From: CAITSH01 sp025356665
GTDB taxonomy: Bacteria > Pseudomonadota > Gammaproteobacteria > Burkholderiales > SG8-39
Length of the DNA: 64,000 nucleotides
Assembly: GCA_025356665.1 (NCBI GenBank)
Contig: JANXRV010000019.1
Coordinates: 124,001 to 188,000, forward strand
Direction: 5' to 3'
Both the position numbers and the translations under genes were made by a program. The notes beneath the pieces were generated by a model. It made no database searches. It saw only the letters and a list, made by a program, of their open reading frames with translations, and was not told where the DNA came from. Within the stretch, counting starts at the first letter, position 1, and every line of letters starts with the position of its first letter. Below are positions 33,078-40,869 of this stretch, piece by piece.

Positions 33078-34943
33078 TCAGAAACTCAGGTTTTCAATGT
33101 TTTTGCCTGCAAGCGCACGCTTGACCGAGCGGTCCATACGGCGTGCGGCGAAATCTTCAGTCACTTTATTGACGCGTTCGACATGGCTTTTGATGCGGCG
33201 ATGGTCGGTGCATTCGAGCGCATGTGCCAGGGCGCTAATTTCTGTATCGATCGATGCAGACTCCGCCGGCGACAGCAAACCGCGGTCCTCGGCCAGCGCC
33301 GCCTCCGTCGCCTCCAGCAGGCGACGTCCCTCGACCTGTTGCTCGCGCAAGGCGCGCACGTGAACATCGTCCTTGGCGTGGTCAAAGGAATCGCGCAGCA
33401 TACGGGTGATGTCTTCGTCCGCAAGGCCGTAAGAGGGCTTTACCGCGACCGAAGCCTCGATTCCGGTGCTCATTTCACGCGCGGAAACGGCCAGCAAACC
33501 ATCCGCATCCACCTGAAAGCTGACGAGGATACGGGCCGCGCCGGCGACCATGGGCGGAATGCCACGTAATTCAAAACGTGCCAACGCGCGGCAGTCCGAC
33601 ACCAATTCGCGCTCGCCCTGCACCACCTGCACCGACATCGCCGTCTGGCCGTCCTTGAAGGTGGTGAACTCCTGCGCGCGCGCCACTGGCATGGTGGAGT
33701 TGCGCGGGATGATTTTCTCCACCAGCCCGCCCATGGTCTCCAGCCCCAGCGAAAGCGGAATAACATCCAGCAACAGCCAATCGTCGCCTTCTGCACGGTT
33801 ACCGGCGAGTGCGTTCGCCTGCATGGCCGCGCCCAGCGCGACCACTTTGTCCGGATCAAGATTGTTTAGCGGGGACTGCTTGAACAAAGCGCCAACGGCC
33901 TGCTGCACGTGTGGCATGCGCGTCGCGCCACCGACCATGACAACACCCTTGACCTCCTCCACGCTGAGTCCGGCGTCGCGCAAGGCCTTACGGGTCGGTG
34001 AAAGCGTTTTGGTCACCAGATGCTGGGTCATGTCCTGGAAAACCTGCCGGGTGAGCTTGAGGTTGACCATTTCGCCGCTGCCCAGTTTGGCCGAAATTTG
34101 GGCGACATCGGAGGCGGTAAGGTACTCCTTGGCAGTGCGGGATCTGGCCAGCAACAGGCGCATGTCCTCATCGGACAGCGGCGCAAGTCGTGCCTGATCG
34201 ACGATCCAGCACATCAGTCGATGGTCAAAGTCATCCCCCCCCAAAGACGCATCGCCACTGGTGGCCATGACTTCAAAAACACCTTTGGACAGGCGCAAGA
34301 TGGACAGATCAAAGGTACCTCCGCCAAGATCATAAACGGCGTAAATTCCCTCGGCTGCATTGTCCAGCCCGTACGCGATCGCGGCGGCAGTCGGCTCGTT
34401 GAGCAAGCGCAGCACATGTATTCCGGCCAACCTCGCTGCATCCTTGGTCGCCTGGCGCTGGGCATCGTCGAAATACGCCGGCACCGTGATCACCGCGCCA
34501 TGCAGGTCACCGCCGAGTGATTCTTCGGCACGCCGGCGCAACACTTTGAGAATTTCAGCCGACACCTCGACCGGGCTCTTCGGGCCTGCAACGGTGCGAA
34601 GCTGCAGCATGCCCGGCGCATCGATGAAGGCGTAGGACGTGTTTTCGGCGTGCGCATCCTTGAGTCCGCGCCCCATGAAACGCTTCACCGAGGCAATGGT
34701 GTTTTTAGGATCCTTCGCCTGCATCGCATGTGCCGCGCGACCCACCTCCGGCTGCCCGTCGGCGAGGTAACGCACGATAGAGGGCAGCAGCACCTGGCCC
34801 TCGGCATCGGGCAGCGCAACCGCGATGCTGTTCCTGACCGTCGCAACCAGGGAATTGGTTGTTCCGAGGTCTATGCCGGCGGCAAGACGCGCCTGATGCG
34901 GTTCCGGTGACTCGCCTGGTTCGGAAATCTGCAACAGCGCCAT
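33078..34943 (-). CDS. hscA: Fe-S assembly Hsp70 chaperone HscA
   Basis: A 621-residue DnaK-type ATPase dedicated to the scaffold IscU. It starts the nucleotide domain with AAGIDLGTTNSLVATV, has VYDLGGGTFDLSIL near residue 210 and VVMVGGATRMPHVQ near 340, then a substrate domain and helical lid. Its length is normal for HscA. It overlaps hscB by one base, so the chaperone pair is coupled. Confidence 0.97.
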   Translation of the reverse strand: MALLQISEPGESPEPHQARLAAGIDLGTTNSLVATVRNSIAVALPDAEGQVLLPSIVRYLADGQPEVGRAAHAMQAKDPKNTIASVKRFMGRGLKDAHAENTSYAFIDAPGMLQLRTVAGPKSPVEVSAEILKVLRRRAEESLGGDLHGAVITVPAYFDDAQRQATKDAARLAGIHVLRLLNEPTAAAIAYGLDNAAEGIYAVYDLGGGTFDLSILRLSKGVFEVMATSGDASLGGDDFDHRLMCWIVDQARLAPLSDEDMRLLLARSRTAKEYLTASDVAQISAKLGSGEMVNLKLTRQVFQDMTQHLVTKTLSPTRKALRDAGLSVEEVKGVVMVGGATRMPHVQQAVGALFKQSPLNNLDPDKVVALGAAMQANALAGNRAEGDDWLLLDVIPLSLGLETMGGLVEKIIPRNSTMPVARAQEFTTFKDGQTAMSVQVVQGERELVSDCRALARFELRGIPPMVAGAARILVSFQVDADGLLAVSAREMSTGIEASVAVKPSYGLADEDITRMLRDSFDHAKDDVHVRALREQQVEGRRLLEATEAALAEDRGLLSPAESASIDTEISALAHALECTDHRRIKSHVERVNKVTEDFAARRMDRSVKRALAGKNIENLSF

Positions 34944-35476
34944 CAGTCGTCCAGTTCCGTGATGGCGTAATGAATTTCTTCGCCTAGTTTTTCTAGAAAC
35001 ATCAGCTTACGAAAGGTCAAAGCAGCCGCCGCGTAATCATGGTGCGCGTCAATTTCAGCTTCAGCATCGCGATAAAGCCCATCCATCCCCGTCCGCAGCA
35101 AGGCCTCAAGTGCGGACAGCCTGGCTCCGTCATGCAAAGCCGCCGCTTCTTCGAGTGCCTCGCGCCACTCCATCTGCTCGACGAGGAAATCATGCGGCAT
35201 GCTGGTGTTGGTTTCAATTTTCGGGTCGATGCCGTGCAATGAAAGCAGGTAGCCGGTGCGCTTGATCGGTTTTTTAAGGGTCTGATAAGCCTCATTCACG
35301 TGCATAGCCCATTGCATCGACATGCGGCGCTCGTTTTCGCCTGCATGGATGAAGCGATCCGGATGCACCTCGGCCTGCAGTCGCCGATAAACCTGGTCCA
35401 ATTGCTCCAGCGGCAGGCGGAAGCCTTCGGCGAGACCGAACAGCTTGAAGTGATTCTGGTTAATGTCGAGAGTCAT
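34943..35476 (-). CDS. hscB: Fe-S assembly J-domain co-chaperone HscB
   Basis: A 177-residue HscB. The J domain has the HPD motif in AEVHPDRFI near residues 37-39, and the C-terminal helices bind IscU (DFLVEQMEWREALEEA). It stimulates HscA. Its start lies just downstream of a strong hairpin terminator that follows iscA. Confidence 0.96.
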   Translation of the reverse strand: MTLDINQNHFKLFGLAEGFRLPLEQLDQVYRRLQAEVHPDRFIHAGENERRMSMQWAMHVNEAYQTLKKPIKRTGYLLSLHGIDPKIETNTSMPHDFLVEQMEWREALEEAAALHDGARLSALEALLRTGMDGLYRDAEAEIDAHHDYAAAALTFRKLMFLEKLGEEIHYAITELDD

Positions 35477-35488
35477 GCGCGCTTAATA

Positions 35489-35512
35489 AAAAAGGGGCCA
35501 TCGCCCCTTTTT
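35489..35512 (-). terminator. Strong intrinsic-terminator-like hairpin between iscA and hscB
   Basis: A perfect 10-bp stem, AAAAAGGGGC (35489-35498) with GCCCCTTTTT (35503-35512), and a 4-nt loop. Read leftwards it follows the iscA stop by 16 bp and ends in a U-rich run. It should attenuate readthrough from iscRSUA into hscBA-fdx-iscX. Confidence 0.8.
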
Positions 35513-35528
35513 CAAGCGTGGCCGGCGA

Positions 35529-35852
35529 TCAGACGTTGAAACTTTCACCGCAACCACATGCGTCCTTGACGTTGGGATTGTTGAACTTGAACCCTTCGTT
35601 CAGACCTTCCTTGGTAAAGTCCAGTTCGGTCCCGTCAAGGTAAGGCATGCTCTTGGGGTCGACCACGACCTTGACGCCGTGGCTTTCGAACAACTGGTCT
35701 TCCGGCTGGACCTCATCGGCGTATTCCAGCTTGTAGGCAAGACCGGAGCAGCCTGAGGTGCGTACGCCAAGGCGCAGCGCGATACCCTTTCCGCGTTTGG
35801 AAAGAAAATTCGAAACATGGGTTGCCGCTTTTTCTGTCAGTGTGATGGCCAT
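35529..35852 (-). CDS. iscA: Fe-S assembly A-type carrier IscA
   Basis: A 107-residue A-type carrier that receives or delivers clusters. The three conserved cysteines are in RTSGCSGLAYKLEY and the C-terminal DACGCGESF. It starts 8 bp after iscU ends. A strong terminator-like hairpin follows it, which makes iscA the last gene of the proximal transcript. Confidence 0.96.
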   Translation of the reverse strand: MAITLTEKAATHVSNFLSKRGKGIALRLGVRTSGCSGLAYKLEYADEVQPEDQLFESHGVKVVVDPKSMPYLDGTELDFTKEGLNEGFKFNNPNVKDACGCGESFNV

Positions 35853-35860
35853 GTTTTGCC

Positions 35861-36271
35861 TCAGGCGACAGCCTTTTGCACCGGGGTGGCGATGCCGTGC
35901 TTCTTGCGGTAGTCATCAACCGCGGCCTTGATCGCGTCCTCGGCCAGGATGGAGCAATGTATCTTCACCGGCGGCAGCGCGAGCTCCTCGGCGATTTGTG
36001 TGTTTTTGATGCCGGCAGCCTCGTCGATGGATTTGCCCTTTACCCACTCGGTCACAAGCGAAGATGAGGCGATGGCAGAACCACAGCCGTAAGTCTTGAA
36101 ACGCGCATCCTCGATGATGCCCTGGTCATTGACCTTGATCTGCAGCTTCATCACGTCACCGCAAGCCGGGGCGCCGACCATACCGGTTCCAACGCTATCA
36201 TCACCCTTGTCAAAAGAGCCGACGTTGCGCGGGTTTTCGTAGTGATCCAGTACTTTTTCGCTGTAAGCCAT
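35861..36271 (-). CDS. iscU: Fe-S cluster scaffold IscU
   Basis: A 136-residue IscU, the scaffold on which clusters are built. Cysteines in GAPACGDVMK, TYGCGSAIASSS and KIHCSILAEDAIKAA bind the cluster, and LPPVK, the HscA recognition motif, precedes the last cysteine. The ATG at 36271 follows GGAGA; the longer frame upstream is not family sequence. A repeat-containing gap of 109 bp separates it from iscS. Confidence 0.97.
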   Translation of the reverse strand: MAYSEKVLDHYENPRNVGSFDKGDDSVGTGMVGAPACGDVMKLQIKVNDQGIIEDARFKTYGCGSAIASSSLVTEWVKGKSIDEAAGIKNTQIAEELALPPVKIHCSILAEDAIKAAVDDYRKKHGIATPVQKAVA

Positions 36272-36308
36272 TTTAGATCTCCAAAAGCGTAAATCGTAAA
36301 AGGTGAGT

Positions 36309-36376
36309 GGTGAATGGTAAAAATATCTCAACCAATCAGCTTGTCACCATTTTCTATTTCCCGTTTGCCATTCACC
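36309..36376. repeat. Inverted repeat of a GGTGAATGG element between iscS and iscU
   Basis: GGTGAATGGTAAA (36309-36321) pairs with TTTGCCATTCACC (36364-36376) over 13 bp with one mismatch, around a 42-nt loop. A further partial copy (ggtgagtgg) lies just before the left arm and a caccatt fragment sits in the loop. The AT-rich, heptad-like composition differs from the flanking genes and resembles short intergenic repeats of proteobacterial genomes. Confidence 0.55.
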
Positions 36377-36380
36377 GCAT

Positions 36381-37589
36381 TCAATGCGCCGCCCATTGAA
36401 CGGAATTCAAATCGACGCCATCTTTGAACATTTCCCAAAGCGGCGACAGTTCGCGCAATTTTCCAATTTTTGCACGCAACAGATCGATGGTGAAATCGAT
36501 CTCCTCCGCGGTGGTGAAACGACCGATGGTAAAACGAATCGAACTATGCGCCAGCTCATCCGAGCGGCCCAGTGCCCGCAGCACATACGATGGCTCCAGG
36601 CTGGCCGAGGTGCAGGCCGAACCCGAGGACACGGCGACGTCCTTGATCGCCATGATCAGCGACTCGCCCTCGACGAAATTGAAACTGATGTTCAGGTTGT
36701 GCGGAATACGATGCGCCATGTCACCGTTAACGTACACCTCTTCCATGTCCTTGAAACCGTTATGAAGCTTGTCGCGCAATGCGCGAATTCGTTCGTTCTC
36801 AGCTCCCATTTCCGCCTTGGCGATGCGAAAGGCTTCACCCATGCCAACGATCTGGTGGGTCGGCAGCGTGCCCGAACGCAGGCCCCGCTCATGGCCGCCG
36901 CCGTGGATTTGCGCTTCAATGCGCACCCGTGGCTTGCGCCGCACGTACAGCGCGCCGATGCCCTTGGGGCCGTATACCTTGTGCGCGGTAACCGTCAGCA
37001 GGTCGATCTTGAGCTTTTGTGTGTCAATAAGGATTTTTCCCGCGGCCTGGACGGCATCACAATGAAAAATGATGCCCTTTTCCCGGCAGATCTCGCCGAT
37101 CTCGGCAATCGGCTGGATGACGCCGATTTCGTTGTTGACCATCATCACCGACACGACAATCGTGTCAGGACGGATGGCGGCCTTGAATTTTTCCAGGTCG
37201 AGCAGTCCGTCGGGTTCCGGCTGCAGGTAAGTCGCCTCATACCCTTCGCGCTCCAACTCGCGCACCGTGTCCAGGGTCGCCTTGTGCTCGGTCTTGACCG
37301 TGATGATGTGCTTGCCCTTGCCCTTGTAAAAATGGGCTGCGCCCTTGATGGCGAGGTTGTTGCCCTCGGTCGCGCCGGAGGTCCAGACGATCTCCTTCGG
37401 GTCGGCGTTAAGCAGCGCGGCCACGTCTTCACGCGCCTCTTCCACCGCGTGCTCTGCAGTCCAGCCATAAGCGTGTGAGCGGCTCGCCGGGTTGCCGAAA
37501 TGTTCGGTCAAAAAAGGAATCATCTTTGCGGCAACGCGCGGATCAATCGGCGTGGTCGCAGAATAATCGAGATAGATGGGAAACTTCAA
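36381..37589 (-). CDS. iscS: Cysteine desulfurase IscS
   Basis: A 402-residue PLP enzyme that takes sulfur from cysteine for Fe-S clusters and tRNA thiolation. The N terminus KFPIYLDYSATTP is diagnostic, the PLP lysine is in TAHKVYGPKG, and the mobile-loop cysteine is in SSGSACTSASLEPS. The start is TTG at 37589, 8 nt after CAGGAG; the frame open to 37700 overlaps the end of iscR and adds unrelated residues. It follows iscR by 37 bp. Confidence 0.96.
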   Translation of the reverse strand: MKFPIYLDYSATTPIDPRVAAKMIPFLTEHFGNPASRSHAYGWTAEHAVEEAREDVAALLNADPKEIVWTSGATEGNNLAIKGAAHFYKGKGKHIITVKTEHKATLDTVRELEREGYEATYLQPEPDGLLDLEKFKAAIRPDTIVVSVMMVNNEIGVIQPIAEIGEICREKGIIFHCDAVQAAGKILIDTQKLKIDLLTVTAHKVYGPKGIGALYVRRKPRVRIEAQIHGGGHERGLRSGTLPTHQIVGMGEAFRIAKAEMGAENERIRALRDKLHNGFKDMEEVYVNGDMAHRIPHNLNISFNFVEGESLIMAIKDVAVSSGSACTSASLEPSYVLRALGRSDELAHSSIRFTIGRFTTAEEIDFTIDLLRAKIGKLRELSPLWEMFKDGVDLNSVQWAAH

Positions 37590-37626
37590 CGCTGACTCCT
37601 GTGTGATTTTCTGAACACCCTTGAAC

Positions 37627-38109
37627 TCAGGCCGACACAACCGCCGGGCGCGGGCGCTTGTCCTGTAGAACGGTAATCTTGGGATCTGTCGGGCGACCAA
37701 GCGCCTTTTGTTCCGCGACCAGATCCGAGAGCTTCACCGAACTCAGGTACTCATACATTTTGATGTTGAGGCGCGCCCACAGCTCATGGGTCATGCAGCG
37801 CGTTTCCTCGTGGCAATTTTCCTTGCCACCACACTGTGTCGCGTCCAGCGGTTCATCAACCGCCCGTATGATATCCGCGACAGACAAGTTTTCGGTTGTG
37901 CGTGCCAGGCAGTAGCCGCCGCCAGGACCGCGTACGCTTTCAACAAGAGCATGCCGGCGCAATTTGCCGAACAACTGCTCAAGATAAGACAGTGAAATGC
38001 TCTGACGTTTGCTGATACCCGACAGCGTGACAGGACCGCCCCTATCGTTCAGGGCCAGATCAAGCATTGCCGTCACTGCAAAACGTCCTTTAGTAGTGAG
38101 CCGCATCAA
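37627..38109 (-). CDS. iscR: Fe-S cluster-sensing regulator IscR
   Basis: A 160-residue Rrf2 family regulator that represses isc genes when it holds a 2Fe-2S cluster. It has an N-terminal winged helix (MRLTTKGRFAVTAMLDLAL) and cluster ligands CGGKENCHEETRC, a C-x5-C-x5-C pattern with a His soon after. Two type-1 IscR boxes precede it, so autoregulation is expected. It heads the operon iscR-S-U-A-(terminator)-hscB-hscA-fdx-iscX. Confidence 0.97.
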   Translation of the reverse strand: MMRLTTKGRFAVTAMLDLALNDRGGPVTLSGISKRQSISLSYLEQLFGKLRRHALVESVRGPGGGYCLARTTENLSVADIIRAVDEPLDATQCGGKENCHEETRCMTHELWARLNIKMYEYLSSVKLSDLVAEQKALGRPTDPKITVLQDKRPRPAVVSA

Positions 38110-38120
38110 ACAACCTTTCT

Positions 38121-38145
38121 AATCCCGACCAGATCTGTCAACTAT
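38121..38145 (-). promoter_or_regulatory. IscR type-1 box, promoter-proximal
   Basis: On the minus strand this 25-mer begins ATAGTTGAC and ends GGTCGGGATT, fitting the type-1 consensus (ATASYYGAC ... AGTCRRSTAT) with a few mismatches. It overlaps the predicted iscR -10. Confidence 0.65.
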
Positions 38146-38170
38146 ACCCAAACCCGACTAGACTAGTCAA
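38141..38170 (-). promoter_or_regulatory. Predicted iscR promoter
   Basis: Minus strand TTGACT (38170-38165), an 18-bp spacer and TATAGT (38146-38141). Both hexamers are embedded in IscR boxes. Confidence 0.65.
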
Positions 38171-38174
38171 CTAC
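38150..38174 (-). promoter_or_regulatory. IscR type-1 box, distal
   Basis: On the minus strand GTAGTTGACTAGTC followed by TAGTCGGGTTT agrees closely with the type-1 consensus. It covers the predicted -35 and touches the last base of cysE. Confidence 0.75.
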
Positions 38175-38932
38175 TACTTTTCCGCGACTTTGCGTAGCGG
38201 CTGCGATTCAAAGCGGTCGGCGACCGCTAGATCATCGCTACGATGGGCGCGCAAGGATTCCAGTTCTGCAAGAATCCCCGTGAGGCGACGATCGACCTCA
38301 AGCGAATGGTCGAGCAATCCTTCAAGCGCCTTGGAAACCGGGTCGTCTTCCCCCTTGGCAGTAACGGCATAGGCGGAAAATCCCAGTCTTGCAGCCTTTT
38401 CCTCTCGCGATTTGTCAGCCTCATCGAGAATGATCCGCGCCGGGATGCCTACCGCAGTTGCCCCTGGCGGAACATCTCTGACCACCACGGCATTGGAGCC
38501 AATTTTCGCCCCCTCCCCAATCAGAATGGGTCCCAGAACCTTGGCGCCGGCGCCAATGACTACTCCCTTGGCCAGCGTAGGATGGCGTTTGCCTTTGTTC
38601 CATGAGGTACCGCCGAGCGTAACGCCATGATACAAAGTGCAATCTTCCCCTATTTCCGCAGTCTCGCCAATCACGATACCCATACCGTGGTCAATGAACA
38701 CCCGACGACCAATGGTCGCGCCAGGATGAATCTCAATGCCCGTCAGCCAGCGCCCCAAATGTGACAAAAGCCGGGCAAAGAAATGCAGTTGCATCGCCCA
38801 CAGTTGATGCGAAAGCCGATGAATCTGTAAGGCATGAAAGCCGGGGTAACACGTCACCACCTCAAGCGTGGACCGCGCAGCCGGGTCGCGCTCGAATACT
38901 GATGCAATATCTTCTCGCATGCGTGAAAACAT
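38174..38932 (-). CDS. cysE: Serine O-acetyltransferase
   Basis: A 252-residue CysE that makes O-acetylserine, the precursor of cysteine. The hexapeptide left-handed beta-helix has HPGATIGRRVFIDHGMGIV, ETAEIGEDCTLYHGVTLGG and the IGSNAVVVRDVPPGATAVG end. A tail of about 50 residues follows. It lies just upstream of iscR in the same direction, linking cysteine supply with the cysteine-consuming Isc system. The 143-bp gap upstream is unusually AT-rich and probably holds its promoter. Confidence 0.94.
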   Translation of the reverse strand: MFSRMREDIASVFERDPAARSTLEVVTCYPGFHALQIHRLSHQLWAMQLHFFARLLSHLGRWLTGIEIHPGATIGRRVFIDHGMGIVIGETAEIGEDCTLYHGVTLGGTSWNKGKRHPTLAKGVVIGAGAKVLGPILIGEGAKIGSNAVVVRDVPPGATAVGIPARIILDEADKSREEKAARLGFSAYAVTAKGEDDPVSKALEGLLDHSLEVDRRLTGILAELESLRAHRSDDLAVADRFESQPLRKVAEK

Positions 38933-39075
38933 ATTAATTCAATTAGTTGGCAATTTTTTATAATGTAAATAATAGAATAAATCTAAACTCTGAGAGCCGT
39001 GCTTACTCAAGACTTCCGTCGCGCCGCCTGCCCTGCAAGAGACCCTGCTTTGAATGGTACAAATTTCCGAGTGTT
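38933..39075 (-). promoter_or_regulatory. AT-rich region upstream of cysE
   Basis: The first 65 bp upstream of the cysE start are strongly AT-rich, with several TATAAT-like hexamers on the minus strand (for example ATTATAAAA). A cysE promoter is likely here, but I cannot pick one hexamer pair. Confidence 0.35.
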
Positions 39076-39831
39076 TCAGTCAACTTTATCCGGCCGACCT
39101 TCCGCCATACGCTTATCCCATTCGGTCAGGATGCCGCGAAGGATATTGACCTCCTCCTTCTCCAGCCGGGCGCGGCCAAACAGGCGGCGGAGGCGTTCCA
39201 TCAACTTTTTGGGATAGGCCGGGTCAAGAAAACCACTGCTAGTGAGATTGAGTTGAAGATGCGTATAAAAACGCTCTATATCGCCAATTTTGGCCGGCTC
39301 CTGAAACGGCGGAACCCCGACCACGCCCCCCAGCAAGCCCATCCGCAATTCATACGCCACCAACTGGACCGAAGCCGCAAGATTAAGCGAAGAGTAGCCC
39401 TTGACCGCCGGGATCATCGCCGCGAGCTGGCATTTGAGCACCTCGTCGTTGGAGAGTCCTGACATCTCGGTGCCAAACACCAGCGCCACCTCAAACTTAC
39501 CCGCCTCGGCAAGAACCTGGGACGCCGCAACGCGAATATTCACCGGATCGTAAGCCAGTTCGCGTATCCGGGCCGTCATCGCAACCGCAAAACCGGTCGA
39601 CTCAAGGGCTTCATCAAGAGAGGCGCAAACCCGCGCCCCGGCCAGCACATCGTCCGCGCCGCTCGCCATCGCGGTTGCCTGCGGGTCCGGAAAAAATCGC
39701 GGCTCTACCAGTACGAGACGGCTCAGCCCCATGGTCTTCATCGCCCGCGCCGCAGCGCCGATGTTGCCCGGATGCGTAGTGCGAACCAAAACAACGCTTA
39801 TGCGCTGCAGCAAGTCGGCCTGGTCAATCAC
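39076..39831 (-). CDS. trmJ: tRNA (cytidine/uridine-2'-O)-methyltransferase TrmJ
   Basis: A SPOUT-class methyltransferase that modifies position 32 of tRNAs. VVLVRTTHPGNIGAAARAMKTMGL starts the domain (position given from residue VVL onward), followed by FGTEMSGLSNDE and the knot segment SSLNLAASVQLVAYELR. The open frame starts with TTG at 39861; GTG at 39831 gives an N terminus closer to the family, so I use it, with low certainty. About 251 residues. Divergent from suhB, a familiar pairing in beta- and gammaproteobacteria. Confidence 0.9.
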   Translation of the reverse strand: MIDQADLLQRISVVLVRTTHPGNIGAAARAMKTMGLSRLVLVEPRFFPDPQATAMASGADDVLAGARVCASLDEALESTGFAVAMTARIRELAYDPVNIRVAASQVLAEAGKFEVALVFGTEMSGLSNDEVLKCQLAAMIPAVKGYSSLNLAASVQLVAYELRMGLLGGVVGVPPFQEPAKIGDIERFYTHLQLNLTSSGFLDPAYPKKLMERLRRLFGRARLEKEEVNILRGILTEWDKRMAEGRPDKVD

Positions 39832-39939
39832 GCGCAGATCCGCGTGCAATATCCCCCCCAAGCTCGATAATCGAGGTCGGCTGATACCCTTGCCCTGCTA
39901 GAATCCATACTTCGCACCTCAAGTACCCCGCTCTTTCTC

Positions 39940-40782
39940 ATGCAACCAATGCTCAACATCGCCGTGAAAGCGGCCCGCCGCGCCAGCAGTATCATCACTC
40001 GTGCGTCGCGCGACGTCGAAGGACTCACGGTGGTGAAAAAACGCCACAACGACTTTGTCACCGAAGTGGACAAGGCCGCAGAAGAGGCGATCATCAACAC
40101 ACTGCTGGAGGCCTACCCGAAGCATGCAATTCTAGCAGAGGAGTCCGGCGCATCCGGCGAGTCCGAATACGTATGGATCATCGATCCGCTCGACGGTACG
40201 ACCAACTTCATCCATGGTTTCCCGCAATACTCGATTTCGATCGCCCTCTCGCACAAGGGCGTACTCACCCATGCCCTCGTCTACGACCCGACGCGCAATG
40301 AGTTGTTCACCGCCAGCCGCGGTCACGGCGCCTATCTCAACGACCGGCGCATTCGCGTCTCGAAGCGCACGCAGATGCGGGATAGCCTGATCGGAACGGG
40401 CTTCCCGTTTCGCGATATGCAATGCCTCGATGAATACATGGAGATGCACAAGAGCGTCATCCAGAAATCCGCGGGCGTGCGCCGGGCCGGCTCGGCAGCG
40501 CTTGATCTGGCGTATGTCGCCAGCGGCCGTCTCGACGGCTTCTGGGAAATGGGCCTCGCCCCCTGGGATATGGCGGCAGGCGCACTGCTGATTCTCGAAG
40601 CTGGCGGCCTGATCTCCGATTTCGAAGGTAACGAAGACTACCTTGAAAGCGGACATGTGGTTTGCGGCAACCCCAGGGTGTTCAGCCAGTTGATGCAGGC
40701 GATAGCGCCACAGGCCTTGCCAACTCCAAGCACCGCCCCGAAAACCGTCAAGACCATCGTCCCCAAAGCCCGGAAAGGCTAA
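39940..40782 (+). CDS. suhB: Inositol-1-monophosphatase SuhB
   Basis: A 280-residue Mg-dependent phosphatase of the IMPase family, also a known partner of the Nus antitermination complex. It starts MQPMLNIAVKAARRAS, nearly the E. coli N terminus. Metal ligands are in ILAEESG and DPLDGTTNFIHGFP, and GLAPWDMAAGALLI is the second signature. A Pro/Lys-rich tail ends the protein. Its final codons contain GGAAAGG, which may serve as the ribosome binding site of the next gene. Confidence 0.95.
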   Translation: MQPMLNIAVKAARRASSIITRASRDVEGLTVVKKRHNDFVTEVDKAAEEAIINTLLEAYPKHAILAEESGASGESEYVWIIDPLDGTTNFIHGFPQYSISIALSHKGVLTHALVYDPTRNELFTASRGHGAYLNDRRIRVSKRTQMRDSLIGTGFPFRDMQCLDEYMEMHKSVIQKSAGVRRAGSAALDLAYVASGRLDGFWEMGLAPWDMAAGALLILEAGGLISDFEGNEDYLESGHVVCGNPRVFSQLMQAIAPQALPTPSTAPKTVKTIVPKARKG

Positions 40783-40869
40783 GTCCTGTTCGACGCGCTG
40801 CGCAAACTGCTAGCCGGCACCGCCCGCACTGACGCCAGCCGGCAATCCGCGCTCGATGCCGCGATCGCC

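Noticed and set aside
36384..37478. 364-codon open frame antisense to iscS
   Set aside because: iscS on the other strand is unmistakable and the antisense product has no recognisable domain.
38933..39000. AT-rich patch as evidence of horizontal transfer
   Set aside because: It is short, intergenic and upstream of a core gene, which is better explained by a promoter.
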